From contig DAOSEK010000004.1 in the NCBI GenBank assembly GCA_035363095.1, positions 36,525 through 100,524 of the forward strand: a stretch of DNA of 64,000 nucleotides, in the 5' to 3' direction. Below the pieces are notes generated by a model. It was not told the DNA's origin. It made no database searches and worked only from the letters and a program-made list of their open reading frames with translations. Below are positions 35,483-43,490 of the stretch, piece after piece. Origin of the DNA: DAOSEK01 sp035363095. Lineage in GTDB: Archaea; Nanobdellota; Nanobdellia; Woesearchaeales; UBA119. The position numbers and the translations under genes are program-made. Every line of letters begins with the position of its first letter. Within the stretch, counting starts at the first letter, position 1.

Positions 35483-36645
35483 ATACTTATTCCCAAACGG
35501 TCAAGGAGGAGTCTAAAGACTGCATACCAAGGACCCGCGCAGTTCAGGACGCTTTTGAGTCCAAGAGAAAGATATGTTCCAAGGGTCTGTTTTCTGCTCT
35601 GAAATCTTGCGACTAGTGAATGGATAACAAATACATAGTTAAACAAGAACAAGAGCAGAAGCGTGAAAAGGAGGGGTTGCCTTATTGCCCAGAAGCCGAC
35701 TACGAAAAGAACGGGTGGGCCAAGAATCCATTGTGAAAGTATTGCGTAGCGATGAAGCGTTTTCCAGAGTCCTCCGTTCTTGGAGGCAAGGTATTCTTTG
35801 TACAATAATAGTTCTCCAGCAAACCATCTCGCAGATTGTTGAATATTATCCGAGAGAGAATATGGAACAGTGCAAGTATCGAAATAGGGTACTGGTTTAA
35901 TAAGTACATTTGCGAAGGAGAGACGATAACCAAAGGCAAGATCCTCTGTGAGTGAATATGTTGGGAAAGGATTCTTTTTGGCATACGTTGATTCAATGAT
36001 GAGTCCGTGACCAACACAATACGCAAGTAAACAAATCTTTCCCGCCGAATAGTTTTTCAAAATAGTAGGGAGTTCATATGCAAGCGTCCATCGCGTTTGG
36101 AAGAGGGCATTTGCTCGGGCCAACAGAGGTTGCCCATCAGCACAGTAACTGCTGAACATCTGATAGACAAGAGCCGGCTCAGGATCTCGCATGACATAAC
36201 GAATCCCATCTACTGAAGGTCGTGAGTCTGCGTCAAAGATTGCAATGTAATGGTTGTTCACATGCTTCATTCGATTGATCGCCTCATTGAGCTGTGCCGC
36301 TTTTCCATGAGCTCTTGATTGATAAATAGAAATCTTAGGCGAAGATATGGCCTCCTTGATTGCACGATATGTCTTGTTGGCATAACTCGTACCTTCACGG
36401 GCTGTTGTGACGAAGAGAACGCGTATGCCTTGCAATGAGGAGATCAGATGCTCAAAATACTTAACTGTTTCCCCAATAATGGATGCTTCATCATAGACAG
36501 GTATAAGAATAGTCAGTCCCATATTTCCCAATCGCGCCATTTTCTTTGTTTGCAAGAAACGAATCGACAATTGGATATTGATGATATATTGCATCACACG
36601 CACATTCGCATAGAGAAGAATGATAAGTATGAGCACATCAATCAT
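35446..36645 (-). CDS. Membrane glycosyltransferase, family 2
   Basis: 399 residues from MIDVLILIILLYAN. GT-A features: TILIPVYDEASIIGET, AIFDADSRPSVDG (DxD-like), TEDLAFGYRL (ED) and QQSARW (the Q/RxxRW motif of processive GT2 enzymes). One N-terminal helix and two to three C-terminal helices (~295-360) anchor it. It would extend a surface or lipid-linked glycan. The upstream ATG at 36675 would overlap the kinase gene by 38 bp; the one chosen overlaps by 8 bp. Confidence 0.82.
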   Translation of the reverse strand: MIDVLILIILLYANVRVMQYIINIQLSIRFLQTKKMARLGNMGLTILIPVYDEASIIGETVKYFEHLISSLQGIRVLFVTTAREGTSYANKTYRAIKEAISSPKISIYQSRAHGKAAQLNEAINRMKHVNNHYIAIFDADSRPSVDGIRYVMRDPEPALVYQMFSSYCADGQPLLARANALFQTRWTLAYELPTILKNYSAGKICLLAYCVGHGLIIESTYAKKNPFPTYSLTEDLAFGYRLSFANVLIKPVPYFDTCTVPYSLSDNIQQSARWFAGELLLYKEYLASKNGGLWKTLHRYAILSQWILGPPVLFVVGFWAIRQPLLFTLLLLFLFNYVFVIHSLVARFQSRKQTLGTYLSLGLKSVLNCAGPWYAVFRLLLDRLGISIYSFFKTPRAGS

Positions 36646-37282
36646 CGAGAGCACCCCTGAATGCGTCAAGATCAAGTCTAGGTCCTAGTGAGTTCATTTC
36701 TTCCAAAGGTATTAGTGAATACTTCTCTTCTGTACTCAGTGTTGCATCAAGGCAGACAATCTTGATTCCCTGCATACTATCAAAGAGCGCATAGTCTGCG
36801 CGTTTAAGATCGTGAAGGAAGTTTGTATCGCGCCAGAAAGAAGGAAGAGGTGGTTCTTCACCATTCTGAATTCTAATCCTTTGACGATTAATGGACTCTT
36901 CCGGAGATATATTCAGATAAATGAGGGTGTCTGGCAGAAATAATCTCTCTTGTGCAAGGGCTAAAGCATATTGAGCCATTGTTGGCGCAAAACCATCTAT
37001 CCCACTGTATCTTGAGTAGGCATATGCGTAAGAGAGGTGCGTCAGGAATGAACGGTCATAGATTGTTTGTTTATCATCAACAAACCGCTCGCTCTCTGGA
37101 GCAATGAACCAATCATTTATTGAGAGCATGTGCTCTAGATTAAGACCATCACCAGGGAATGCGTTCGGCGGAAGAACATGGCCCAGCTCATGAACCACCC
37201 TATACTTTTGTCTCTCCAACAAATAGAGCAAGGTGCTCTTCCCTGTGGCTGGAAGTCCTTCAATGAATATTCTGGTCATCAT
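36638..37282 (-). CDS. P-loop kinase, thymidylate/deoxynucleoside kinase-like
   Basis: 214 residues. IFIEGLPATGKSTLLYLLE is a Walker A loop, TIYDRSFLTHLSYAYAY is the DR-containing segment of nucleoside/nucleotide kinases, and TLIYLNISPEESINRQRIR the LID region. The exact substrate is unclear. It is upstream of and overlaps the glycosyltransferase, so the two form an operon. Its start lies just beside the truncated toxin copy. Confidence 0.7.
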   Translation of the reverse strand: MMTRIFIEGLPATGKSTLLYLLERQKYRVVHELGHVLPPNAFPGDGLNLEHMLSINDWFIAPESERFVDDKQTIYDRSFLTHLSYAYAYSRYSGIDGFAPTMAQYALALAQERLFLPDTLIYLNISPEESINRQRIRIQNGEEPPLPSFWRDTNFLHDLKRADYALFDSMQGIKIVCLDATLSTEEKYSLIPLEEMNSLGPRLDLDAFRGALDD

Positions 37283-37451
37283 ACACGCTCCTTTGCTTGA
37301 GGATTATAAATATCTCCAAATAGTTTTTTACATGACTATAAGGTCTTATTTGGCATCTCTTTATTGTAGAAATAATTCTATCTTGAACATCTAATGGAAG
37401 TTTACTTAATTGTTTATCTGCAAAATCTGAAAAAGTTACTTCGTAAGTCAT
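37260..37451 (-). pseudogene. Truncated RelE toxin (second copy)
   Basis: The first ~42 residues are identical, apart from one residue, to the toxin at 33384; after SHVK the frame runs into the insert (NYLEIFIILKQRS...). The catalytic C-terminal half is absent, so the toxin is dead. The break coincides with the start of the 489-bp repeat copy B (37324). Confidence 0.85.
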
Positions 37452-37669
37452 CTTTTCAACCTTGCTTCAACTTGTGCAAGAGTTTTAACTCGTCCAGCTC
37501 TTATATCTTCTTCAGATTTTCTAATATTTTCCAGTGTTTGTTCAGATAATTCCATGGTGTCTTCTAATAAATCTCTGATTATGTCCTCATAACTTTCCTT
37601 ATCGTACATTTTACGAGATTTTAAATCTTCTAACAGATCTTTGCTTACTTGAATAGTTGTAGTTGTCAT
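37448..37669 (-). CDS. RelB-like antitoxin (second copy)
   Basis: 73 residues, identical in protein sequence to the antitoxin at 33641 as far as can be read, from MTTTTIQVSKDLLEDL to VKTLAQVEARLKR. The partner toxin is truncated, so this copy could act only as an extra antitoxin or repressor. It lies in repeat copy B. Confidence 0.8.
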   Translation of the reverse strand: MTTTTIQVSKDLLEDLKSRKMYDKESYEDIIRDLLEDTMELSEQTLENIRKSEEDIRAGRVKTLAQVEARLKR

Positions 37670-37737
37670 AGAAAGTATATAATGTGCTATGGTAAGTAAA
37701 TATTTCGTTTTTTTAGGGGTTAAAATAAAATTAGACA

Positions 37738-37757
37738 TAACATCGGAATTCCTGTTA
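37738..37757. repeat. Array junction 2
   Basis: Identical to junction 1 (TAACATCGGAATTCCTGTTA), being part of the 489-bp duplication. GTTAAGT follows the core consensus. Confidence 0.85.
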
Positions 37758-37867
37758 AGTTTGTTTCCAGCTATGAACGAAGTGGAGTTCGGAAAACCTG
37801 CATCCGCAACGTTATTTTCAAGGGCAGTATTCCGTTCCATAAAACAAAAGATTTAAATAATTATACG

Positions 37868-37905
37868 TAATTACACAGGTTATAAATAATTACACAGGTG
37901 ATAAA
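37868..37905 (+). promoter_or_regulatory. 19-bp tandem repeat at the vapBC start
   Basis: TAATTACACAGGTTATAAA (37868-37886) and TAATTACACAGGTGATAAA (37887-37905) lie head to tail across the promoter and the GTG start. They are likely operators for autoregulation by the antitoxin. Confidence 0.55.
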
Positions 37906-38125
37906 TATAGTAAATGTGACATTATCAATTCCAACAGATTTAAAACGTAAAATGGATGATTTTGCAGAGATAAATTGGAGTGCTGTTGCAAGAGAAGCAT
38001 TCGGAGAAAAAATAAATGATCTTGAATTTATTAAAAGATTTAAAAGTAAAAGCACTATTACTGATGAAGATGCATTAAATCTTGGAAGAGAATTAAACGA
38101 AAGACTTGCAAAGAGAAGAAACTAA
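37898..38125 (+). CDS. VapB-type antitoxin
   Basis: 75 residues from a GTG start (INIVNVTLSIPTDLKRKMDDF). The first ~45 residues are a ribbon-helix-helix DNA-binding domain; the tail (TDEDALNLGRELNERLAKRRN) is the toxin-binding helix. An in-frame GTG at 37916 is an alternative start. The stop is 1 bp before the toxin ATG. Confidence 0.8.
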   Translation: MINIVNVTLSIPTDLKRKMDDFAEINWSAVAREAFGEKINDLEFIKRFKSKSTITDEDALNLGRELNERLAKRRN

Positions 38126-38126
38126 A

Positions 38127-38531
38127 ATGGATTTAGTCGTTGATGCAAACATATTCTTTTCAGTTCTTATCAAAAGTGGAAAAACAGAAGAATTAATGTT
38201 TGATCCCGCACTGCATCTTTTTGCTCCAGAATTTATTTTTGAAGAGTTTATTAAATACAAAAATCATATCATAAAAAAGACTGGAAGAACAGAAAATGAG
38301 TTTAATAAACTTATAGAAATTCTTAGAAAAAAGATAAAAACAATTTCAAATGAAGAAATAGAAAAATTCATACCTAAAGCCAGAGAAATATGTCCAGATA
38401 AAAATGATGTAGATTATTTTGCTTTGGCATTAAGATTAAATTGTGCTTTATGGAGTAATTATAAAGAATTGAAAAATCAAAAGGTTGTTCTAGTTTATGC
38501 AACACATGAATTATTAAAAATCTTTGAATGA
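38127..38531 (+). CDS. VapC-type PIN-domain toxin
   Basis: 134 residues from MDLVVDANIFFSVLI (first catalytic Asp). Further acidic residues lie in EFIFEEFIKY and DKNDVDYFALALRLNCALWSNYKEL, completing the PIN nuclease site. PIN toxins cut tRNA or rRNA. The frame is open seven codons upstream from a TTG, but the ATG 1 bp after the antitoxin stop is preferred. Confidence 0.82.
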   Translation: MDLVVDANIFFSVLIKSGKTEELMFDPALHLFAPEFIFEEFIKYKNHIIKKTGRTENEFNKLIEILRKKIKTISNEEIEKFIPKAREICPDKNDVDYFALALRLNCALWSNYKELKNQKVVLVYATHELLKIFE

Positions 38532-38703
38532 AATTATCCAGAAAAACTGCCCTTTCTCTTTTTAAGCCCTTGAAAATAACTCTTTGGGATTTTTTCACTT
38601 CGTGAAATACTCAAAAATTTATAATTTTTGGTGCACAGAAAATCTATGATTTTCTTGTGAATCGTTGCACTATCCCTCGGTCTTTTCTACGAAAAGACGC
38701 AAC

Positions 38704-38723
38704 TAACATAAGGATCCTTGTTA
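38704..38723. repeat. Array junction 3
   Basis: TAACATAAGGATCCTTGTTA: TAACA, two unpaired bases (TA), AGGATCCT, TGTTA. The inner palindrome differs from junction 1 but pairing and the left-arm bulge are kept. The 38581-38703 stretch before it carries hairpins, e.g. TTTCACTTCGTGAAA at 38593-38607. Confidence 0.85.
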
Positions 38724-39213
38724 TGTGGGGAGACCGCAAGTCGACCAACGGGATAATTGAACTAAGAAAATTTACGTGCATACTCAATCCAATCTTTATG
38801 ATGAAGAGATAGTTTATCTGCTACTTGTATTATTCTACCATAGATTGTTGTAGGTGTTTGTTTTCTTCTATGATTAAGAATACAATCAGAGATTTCTTCT
38901 TTAATTGATTTAAATTCAGGATATTTCTGTAAAAATTTATCCAAATATTGAAGTCCTATCTCATGATGCTTATCTTTATCGTCTTTCCTTCCAACATCAT
39001 GAATCCAACCACCAATATCAAAAATAATTGGATTTAAATCAGTATTCTTAATCATATTATTACAACAATCTATTACACAAGCAGAATGAATTTTTATTTT
39101 TTCATCATTCCATTCTTGTTCAAAAAATTCTTTTGCCTTTGAATATGCATTACTCATAAAGATCAAATGTGCTCTTAGGTTTATAAAATTTTCTTAGTTC
39201 AATTGCAAATAAC
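38719..39213. mobile_element. Array module: HD hydrolase
   Basis: The inverted repeat AATTGAACTAAGAAAATTT at 38755-38773 has a perfect 19-bp complement at 39185-39203. The gene's stop codon is inside the left arm; the TATA box overlaps the right arm edge. Confidence 0.8.
38762..39157 (-). CDS. HD-domain phosphohydrolase
   Basis: 131 residues from MSNAYSKAKEFFEQEW. IKIHSACVIDCC supplies the first His, WIHDVGRKDD the HD pair, and ISDCILNHRRKQTPTT the distal metal ligands. HD enzymes of this size cleave nucleotides or (p)ppGpp-like compounds; the substrate is unknown. TTTTATAAACC lies ~25 nt upstream of this ATG, whereas the longer frame uses a TTG. Confidence 0.82.
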   Translation of the reverse strand: MSNAYSKAKEFFEQEWNDEKIKIHSACVIDCCNNMIKNTDLNPIIFDIGGWIHDVGRKDDKDKHHEIGLQYLDKFLQKYPEFKSIKEEISDCILNHRRKQTPTTIYGRIIQVADKLSLHHKDWIEYARKFS

Positions 39214-39226
39214 ATCGAGCCCTGTT
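39209..39226. repeat. Array junction 4
   Basis: TAACATCGAGCCCTGTTA: TAACA, TC, GAGCCC (imperfect palindrome), TGTTA. GTTAAGT follows. Confidence 0.75.
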
Positions 39227-39886
39227 AAGTGAGGTCGAGGAACAAAGCGACTAAAGCGCAGCGTCCCCTTAGCGTTTAAGTTTTGGCAAGTTACATTTCA
39301 TCGATTATTCTAATTGCTTTAAGATTGTATTTTTGAAATAAAATTTGAGTCTGTTTATTTTTATGAGAACAAAGGGAAGAGATTCCAACTATTTCTCCAC
39401 CTAATTCTTCAATTAGTTTTATAGAAGATTTCATCTGAGTTCCTGTATCAATCCATTCATCAACAAGAAGTATTTTCTCACCTTTTTTGACTGATGATTT
39501 ATTTATTTCAAAAGATTTTGATGTATTAGTATAATCAACAAAAGATGATTTTTTTAGAACTGTATCATTAATTCCTGGAAGCTTTCCTCCTTTTCTGATG
39601 CAGATAAAACCTTTATTCTTCTTTTGTGCTAATGCTCCACCAATTACAAAACCTAATGCATCAAGTCCTGCAATTTTATCAAAATCTGCATCTTTGAAAG
39701 GTTCAATTAAATCATTAAGTAAATTTGAAAATACTTCAGGATTCTCAAAAATAGGAGTCACATCATATCTTCCTTTTGTTTCTTTGTTGATAAATTGACT
39801 ATAATATTCGTATTCCATATTAAAAATAAACAGACTTGACTTTAATATAAATCTTTCGAGTGCCAAAACTTAAATGTCACTTAACA
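39222..39886. mobile_element. Array module: phosphoribosyltransferase
   Basis: TTTAAGTTTTGGCA at 39275-39288 is exactly complementary to TGCCAAAACTTAAA at 39861-39874, outside gene and TATA box. Confidence 0.8.
39291..39818 (-). CDS. Adenine phosphoribosyltransferase-like purine PRTase
   Basis: 175 residues from MEYEYYSQFINKETKGRYDV. IAGLDALGFVIGGALAQ is the PP-binding region and ILLVDEWIDTGTQMKSSIKLIEELG is the PRPP-binding signature; FICIRKGGKLPG matches the adenine PRTase loop. It would salvage purine bases with PRPP. TTTATATTAAAG ~25 nt before this ATG sets the start over an upstream alternative at 39866. Confidence 0.82.
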   Translation of the reverse strand: MEYEYYSQFINKETKGRYDVTPIFENPEVFSNLLNDLIEPFKDADFDKIAGLDALGFVIGGALAQKKNKGFICIRKGGKLPGINDTVLKKSSFVDYTNTSKSFEINKSSVKKGEKILLVDEWIDTGTQMKSSIKLIEELGGEIVGISSLCSHKNKQTQILFQKYNLKAIRIIDEM

Positions 39887-39902
39887 TCACACAGTGCTGT
39901 TA
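39882..39902. repeat. Array junction 5
   Basis: TAACA, then TCACACAGTGC, then TGTTA; CAC pairs with GTG inside. GTTAAAC fits GTTRRRY and ACTTAAC fits RYYYAAC. It is followed by GAGCGAAGCG hairpin-prone sequence. Confidence 0.7.
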
Positions 39903-40915
39903 AACTCCCCAGAAAGAAGTGAGAGCGCAGCGTGGGTCGAGCGAAGCGAAGAAGTTTCTTACTGCCATAAAATCTCACAGCTGCCGTAGTTTTTGCCAAC
40001 TTAATCCAAAACTGTAGAAAAATATTTATACCGATATAAATATGTATGAAATAATGGCTAAATTTTTAACAACTACGGGAGTATCTTATCATTTAGAAAA
40101 TATAATAAAAAATGCAAAAGATAGATTAATTTTGATTAGTCCTTATTTACAAATAAATGAGAGAATTAAAGAGTTCCTTACAACAAAAAGTAAAGAGAAG
40201 ACTGAGGTAAGACTCATATTTAAGGAAACGAATGAAATTGAACAACTTGATTGGCTAAAAAAATTGAATCATTTTAGATTAAGTAAATGTAAAAACCTTC
40301 ATGCAAAGTGCTATATGAATGATGATGAAGTCTTAATAACAAGTATGAACTTATTTGAGTTTTCACAACAAAATAATAATGAAATGGGTATCTTAATAAG
40401 CAAAAACGATGATTTATCTCTCTTTAATGAAGTTTTAAAAGAAGTTACAAGAATTTTAGATGTAAGTGATGAGGTTAAAGTTAGTATTCATAAAGTCAAT
40501 CTTAAAAATGAAACTCATGAATATAAGCGAGAATTTGACTCTTCTTCTGAAAACGGATATTGTATTAGGTGCGGCAAAAAAATTAAAGTTGATATTATGA
40601 AACCTTATTGTCGTGATTGTTATGATGTATGGTCTGATTTTTTTAATCCAGATTATGAAGAAGTTGTTTGTCATGTATGTGGTAAAAGTAATAAATCTAC
40701 AATGAATAAACCATTATGTTATGATTGTTATAAAGAAAATAAACAAGACTAAACTCTCTTTCTGTCCTTGTTGGCAAAAATTTTGTTTAGCGAATATTAT
40801 GAGAAGTTGCAGAGCAATTTTAAGTTGCCTTTTTGTGTGAGTTAAACGAAGGCACCTATCTTTTTGGATTCTCGGATTACCTCCTCGGGAGGCAGTAAGA
40901 AAATTTTGGCTAACA
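39898..40915. mobile_element. Array module: PLD-zinc ribbon protein
   Basis: TTTTTGCCAAC at 39990-40000 is exactly complementary to GTTGGCAAAAA at 40770-40780. The right margin (40781-40910) is non-coding. Confidence 0.7.
40042..40752 (+). CDS. Phospholipase D-like nuclease with two zinc ribbons
   Basis: 236 residues. A single PLD motif, NLHAKCYMNDDEVLITSMNL (HxK then an SMN loop, ~95-115), with NNNEMG, fits a dimeric PLD nuclease of the Nuc/BfiI kind. The C terminus has two CxxC-CxxC ribbons: YCIRCGKKIKVDIMKPYCRDCY and VCHVCGKSNKSTMNKPLCYDC (~173-232). A nucleic-acid role, perhaps in defence, is likely. An ATG at 40054 fits the TATA box (ATATTTATAC) slightly better as a leaderless start. 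Confidence 0.78.
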   Translation: MYEIMAKFLTTTGVSYHLENIIKNAKDRLILISPYLQINERIKEFLTTKSKEKTEVRLIFKETNEIEQLDWLKKLNHFRLSKCKNLHAKCYMNDDEVLITSMNLFEFSQQNNNEMGILISKNDDLSLFNEVLKEVTRILDVSDEVKVSIHKVNLKNETHEYKREFDSSSENGYCIRCGKKIKVDIMKPYCRDCYDVWSDFFNPDYEEVVCHVCGKSNKSTMNKPLCYDCYKENKQD

Positions 40916-40930
40916 TAAGGATCCTTGTTA
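40911..40930. repeat. Array junction 6
   Basis: TAACATAAGGATCCTTGTTA, identical to junction 3, followed by the same TGTGGGGAGAC(C/T)GCAAG. Confidence 0.85.
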
Positions 40931-41099
40931 TGTGGGGAGACTGCAAGGCGAACGACCATAGGGACAGTTTTCAAAAATCCATGTCTTAAAGTGTGAAACA
41001 CAATTCAACACAGAAATCAAGAGGTTTTGGACTAAAAAAGCGAAATATTTATATTATAGAATATTATATTTCATTATAAATTATAATGAAGGTGATATT

Positions 41100-41345
41100 A
41101 TGGTACAAGCAATTGTAAAAATAGGAGAATATGAAGATAGGATTTTGACTATTGTTAAAGGTAAATTTGGACTCAAGAATAAATCTGAAGCAATAAATTT
41201 TGTTATTGATAAATATGAAAAAGAGCTTCTTGAACCTGAATTAAAACCCGAATTTATTAAAGAGATAAAAAATTTAGAAAAGAAAGGTAAATTCAAACCT
41301 TATAAGAGCCTATCTGCTTTGAAATCTGATATAGAAAATGCGTGA
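41100..41345 (+). CDS. DUF2683-like antitoxin
   Basis: 81 residues. MVQAIVKIGEYEDRILTIVKGKFGLKNKSEAINFVIDKYEKE is a ribbon-helix-helix-type N terminus found in archaeal antitoxins. GGTGATATT precedes the ATG. The stop overlaps the toxin start by 8 bp. Confidence 0.78.
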   Translation: MVQAIVKIGEYEDRILTIVKGKFGLKNKSEAINFVIDKYEKELLEPELKPEFIKEIKNLEKKGKFKPYKSLSALKSDIENA

Positions 41346-41607
41346 ATTTTCAATAGAAGAAGATTTGAAAAAGAATCTTAGTAAAATATCTAAAAAGGAT
41401 AAAATTCTTTATAATGCAATTATGAAGAAGATTGAAGAGATCCTTACTTGTGAAGATGTTAATCATTATAAAAATTTGAAGAAACCTCTTCAAGATTTTA
41501 AAAGAGTACATGTTAAGAGTTCTTTTGTTTTAACTTTTAAATATATTGAATCAGAGGATAAAGTCGTCTTTTATAGATTGAAACATCATGACGATATTTA
41601 CCAATAA
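41338..41607 (+). CDS. RelE-like toxin
   Basis: 89 residues (FSIEEDLKKNLSKISKKDKILYNAIMKKIEEI ... FKRVHVKSSFVLTFKY ... VVFYRLKHHDDIY), a RelE/YoeB-type fold with the C-terminal basic and aromatic residues. It is coupled to the antitoxin by overlap. Confidence 0.8.
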   Translation: MREFSIEEDLKKNLSKISKKDKILYNAIMKKIEEILTCEDVNHYKNLKKPLQDFKRVHVKSSFVLTFKYIESEDKVVFYRLKHHDDIYQ

Positions 41608-41654
41608 GTCCAAAACCTCTTTCTGTTTTTTTCAGGATTTTTGAAAATTGCACA

Positions 41655-41674
41655 TAACATCGGAATTCCTGTTA
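41655..41674. repeat. Array junction 7
   Basis: Identical to junction 1 (TAACATCGGAATTCCTGTTA), although flanked by unrelated modules. Confidence 0.88.
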
Positions 41675-42121
41675 TAATCCCCAAAGGGCAGAGTTAATCT
41701 TGAGCCCCGTTTAGAAGTCTTATCTTAATCCCTAAAACTCCATATTGTTGCTCTTTTTCTTTAGAATAAATTGTGTAAATACTATTTACAAAATTTTCAA
41801 CAGAATAATCTTTTGGATAGCCATAATACTCCATTCCAAAATCATTTACCAAATCTCTAAAAGATTTGTATCTTAAAAGAGCAACAATTTCAACTTTTAC
41901 TTTATCCTCTAAATCTGGCAATTTGGAAAATTCAATAATATCTCCAACATTCAACTCTTGACGTTTTTCATCATAAAGTCTAATTTCAATTGTTTTTTTG
42001 CCAGATGAAATTCTTTCATAAGGACTTTCTAAAAGTTTCATTGAATGTTCCATAGATAAAGTAAAAGTTGCTAATGATATAAAGTTTTGTGTTAGGGGCT
42101 CAAGATTAATTGAATATAACA
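41670..42121. mobile_element. Array module: ASCH protein
   Basis: TTAATCTTGAGCCCC at 41694-41708 is exactly complementary to 42095-42109. The last codons (GAQD-stop) lie inside the left arm. TGTTATA and TATAACA at the ends extend the pairing. Confidence 0.82.
41694..42053 (-). CDS. ASCH-domain protein
   Basis: 119 residues from MEHSMKLLESPYERISSGKKTIEIRLYDEKRQELNVGDIIEF, the ASCH pattern (GKKTIEIR, then VGDIIEF). These PUA-like domains bind RNA or act as amidohydrolases/ribonucleases on modified bases. An ATG at 42041 is possible. The TATA box CTTTATATC lies ~25 nt before the chosen ATG. Confidence 0.82.
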   Translation of the reverse strand: MEHSMKLLESPYERISSGKKTIEIRLYDEKRQELNVGDIIEFSKLPDLEDKVKVEIVALLRYKSFRDLVNDFGMEYYGYPKDYSVENFVNSIYTIYSKEKEQQYGVLGIKIRLLNGAQD

Positions 42122-42136
42122 TCGGGATCCTTGTTA
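42117..42136. repeat. Array junction 8
   Basis: TAACATCGGGATCCTTGTTA: TAACA, TC, GGGATCCT (one G-T pair), TGTTA; GTTAAAC fits GTTRRRY. Followed by GTCCCGAACGAAGTGAGAGC. Confidence 0.85.
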
Positions 42137-42778
42137 AACGTCCCGAACGAAGTGAGAGCACAGCGTGGTCGTAGTGTAGCGAAGCGGAACGGAGAAGTCA
42201 TAAAAAGGTGCGATACATTAATAAAAGAATAAGAATAATTGATTTTATAGAATGAAACAAGTACTTACAATTTTTTTAGATAAGGATGAGAAGATAGATA
42301 ATATTAGAAAGAAATATGTTCCTAATTATGAAAAATTTGAACCTCATATTACATTAGTTTATCCTTTTGAGTTTGAAGATCAAGATAAACTTAAAGAACA
42401 TATTTCTGAATTATTAAAAGATTTTGAACCTTTTGAAATTTCATTAGAAGGATTGCAAAAATCTGAAAAAGGATTCTATCTCTATCTTCTTGTAAATAAA
42501 GGAAAAGAAAAAATTGTAAGTTTGCATGAAAAGTTGAATGGTGGAATATTAGACGATTTTAGAAATCCTGATATGCCAAAATATATTGCTCATTTGTCAA
42601 TTTGTGTCTTTGAAAATGAAGAACAAAGAGAGAAAGCAATTGATGAGATTTCTAAAATTAATATTAAATTTGAGATGAAAATTAATTCCATTCAGCTTTT
42701 AACAATTGATGAAAACCATTCTTTAAAATCTAAAGAAGAATTCTATCTTTAAGCACCTTTTTATTATTACGTTGAACA
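42132..42778. mobile_element. Array module: 2H phosphoesterase
   Basis: ATAAAAAGGTGC at 42200-42211 and GCACCTTTTTAT at 42753-42764 are exact complements; the right arm begins directly after the stop codon. Confidence 0.75.
42252..42752 (+). CDS. 2'-5' RNA ligase-like 2H phosphoesterase
   Basis: 166 residues with the two HxT/S motifs of the family: EPHITLVYPFEF (~34) and IAHLSICVFENE (~118). 2H enzymes handle 2',3'-cyclic or 2',5' phosphodiester bonds in RNA or nucleotides. A decayed relative of the C-terminal half is at 28755-28990, so the gene has moved in this genome. Confidence 0.83.
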   Translation: MKQVLTIFLDKDEKIDNIRKKYVPNYEKFEPHITLVYPFEFEDQDKLKEHISELLKDFEPFEISLEGLQKSEKGFYLYLLVNKGKEKIVSLHEKLNGGILDDFRNPDMPKYIAHLSICVFENEEQREKAIDEISKINIKFEMKINSIQLLTIDENHSLKSKEEFYL

Positions 42779-42796
42779 TCGGGCTAAGCCCTGTTA
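42774..42796. repeat. Array junction 9
   Basis: GAACA, TC, GGGCTAAGCCC, TGTTA. The inner stem GGGCT/AGCCC is longer and different from the other sites, with the two-base bulge kept. CTCACGAAGTGAG (42804-42816) follows. Confidence 0.83.
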
Positions 42797-42858
42797 TATG
42801 ACCCTCACGAAGTGAGAGCGCAACGTGGCTTGAGTTCCGAACCCCGCCGTTTCAGTTA

Positions 42859-43134
42859 TTATTTCCTCAACTTTAAATAATATTTTTTTTGTTCTGCAAT
42901 CTCATCCAAAATAGAATGTAATAATTTGGATTTTTCTTTGATATTTAATCCTTTAGAGTTTTGTTTTGCGGTATTTAATGCGTTTTTCAATTCTTCAATA
43001 TCTATTATAGTCGATGCAATGCAATAATAGCTTTTTGAACGTCCCTCGTTAAATTCTTGTAGTATTTCTTTCAGAAGTTGTTCTCTTTTTTTTGTACCTT
43101 TTCGAATTTTGCTACTCCGTTTTTTTGAATAAAA
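42859..43134 (-). pseudogene. Start-less hypothetical gene (~80-90 codons)
   Basis: A coherent charged frame (KKREQLLKEILQEFNEGRSK, then SYYCIASTIIDIEEL ... EQKKYYLKLRK-stop) ends at 42859. It is open back to a stop near 43134 and has no ATG, GTG or TTG in a useful place. It follows the DUF3795 gene directly. Either the 5' end was lost or an unusual start is used. Confidence 0.5.
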
Positions 43135-43142
43135 TCAATATC

Positions 43143-43412
43143 TTATTCTAGTTTTTGGTAGCATTTGAAGGAATCATGTTTCTTCCCAGCTTCTCTGTGT
43201 TTCTTCCATTTATCACAAGTTTTACTTTCTTCACAATCCCAGCAAAATTCGACCCCCTTCTTCTTTATGGCACAGGTAATAAATGGACAACCAACAGCCA
43301 TTCTTCCTTCGCTTTTACATCCTAAGCATCGACTTTCTGCTTCGGCATTATAATTGGGACAAAGTCGGCATGAAAGACCACATATTCCGATTTCAGGATA
43401 TTTGATTTTCAT
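43143..43412 (-). CDS. DUF3795 cysteine-rich protein
   Basis: 89 residues. EIGICGLSCRLCPNYNAEAESRCLGCKSEG ... CPFITCAIKKKGVEFCWDCEESKTCDKW has the family's CGLxCxxCP and later CxxC pattern, with about eleven cysteines that could hold metal. Function unknown. Confidence 0.82.
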   Translation of the reverse strand: MKIKYPEIGICGLSCRLCPNYNAEAESRCLGCKSEGRMAVGCPFITCAIKKKGVEFCWDCEESKTCDKWKKHREAGKKHDSFKCYQKLE

Positions 43413-43490
43413 AGTATTTCCTTAAATAAAATTATCATCTTCTGTTTAATGATCTTGTTGTTTTCAGTAGGCGGGGTTCGGAATTTCATA

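Larger units (their letters stand above)
37324..37812. repeat. 489-bp direct repeat, copy B
   Basis: Matches 33517-34005 with only scattered substitutions (e.g. ACATGACTATAAGG for ACATGATTATAAGG). It continues directly into the left margin of the vapBC module. Confidence 0.9.
37753..38708. mobile_element. Array module: vapBC
   Basis: Bounded by TGTTA (junction 2) and TAACA (junction 3). The module-specific inverted repeat GTTATTTTCAAGGGC at 37811-37825 has its exact complement at 38566-38580. Confidence 0.75.
40926..41659. mobile_element. Array module: DUF2683/RelE toxin-antitoxin
   Basis: Two nested inverted repeats: TTTTCAAAAATCC (40968-40980) with 41635-41647, and AGAGGTTTTGGACT (41020-41033) with 41607-41620, all perfect. 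Confidence 0.8.
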
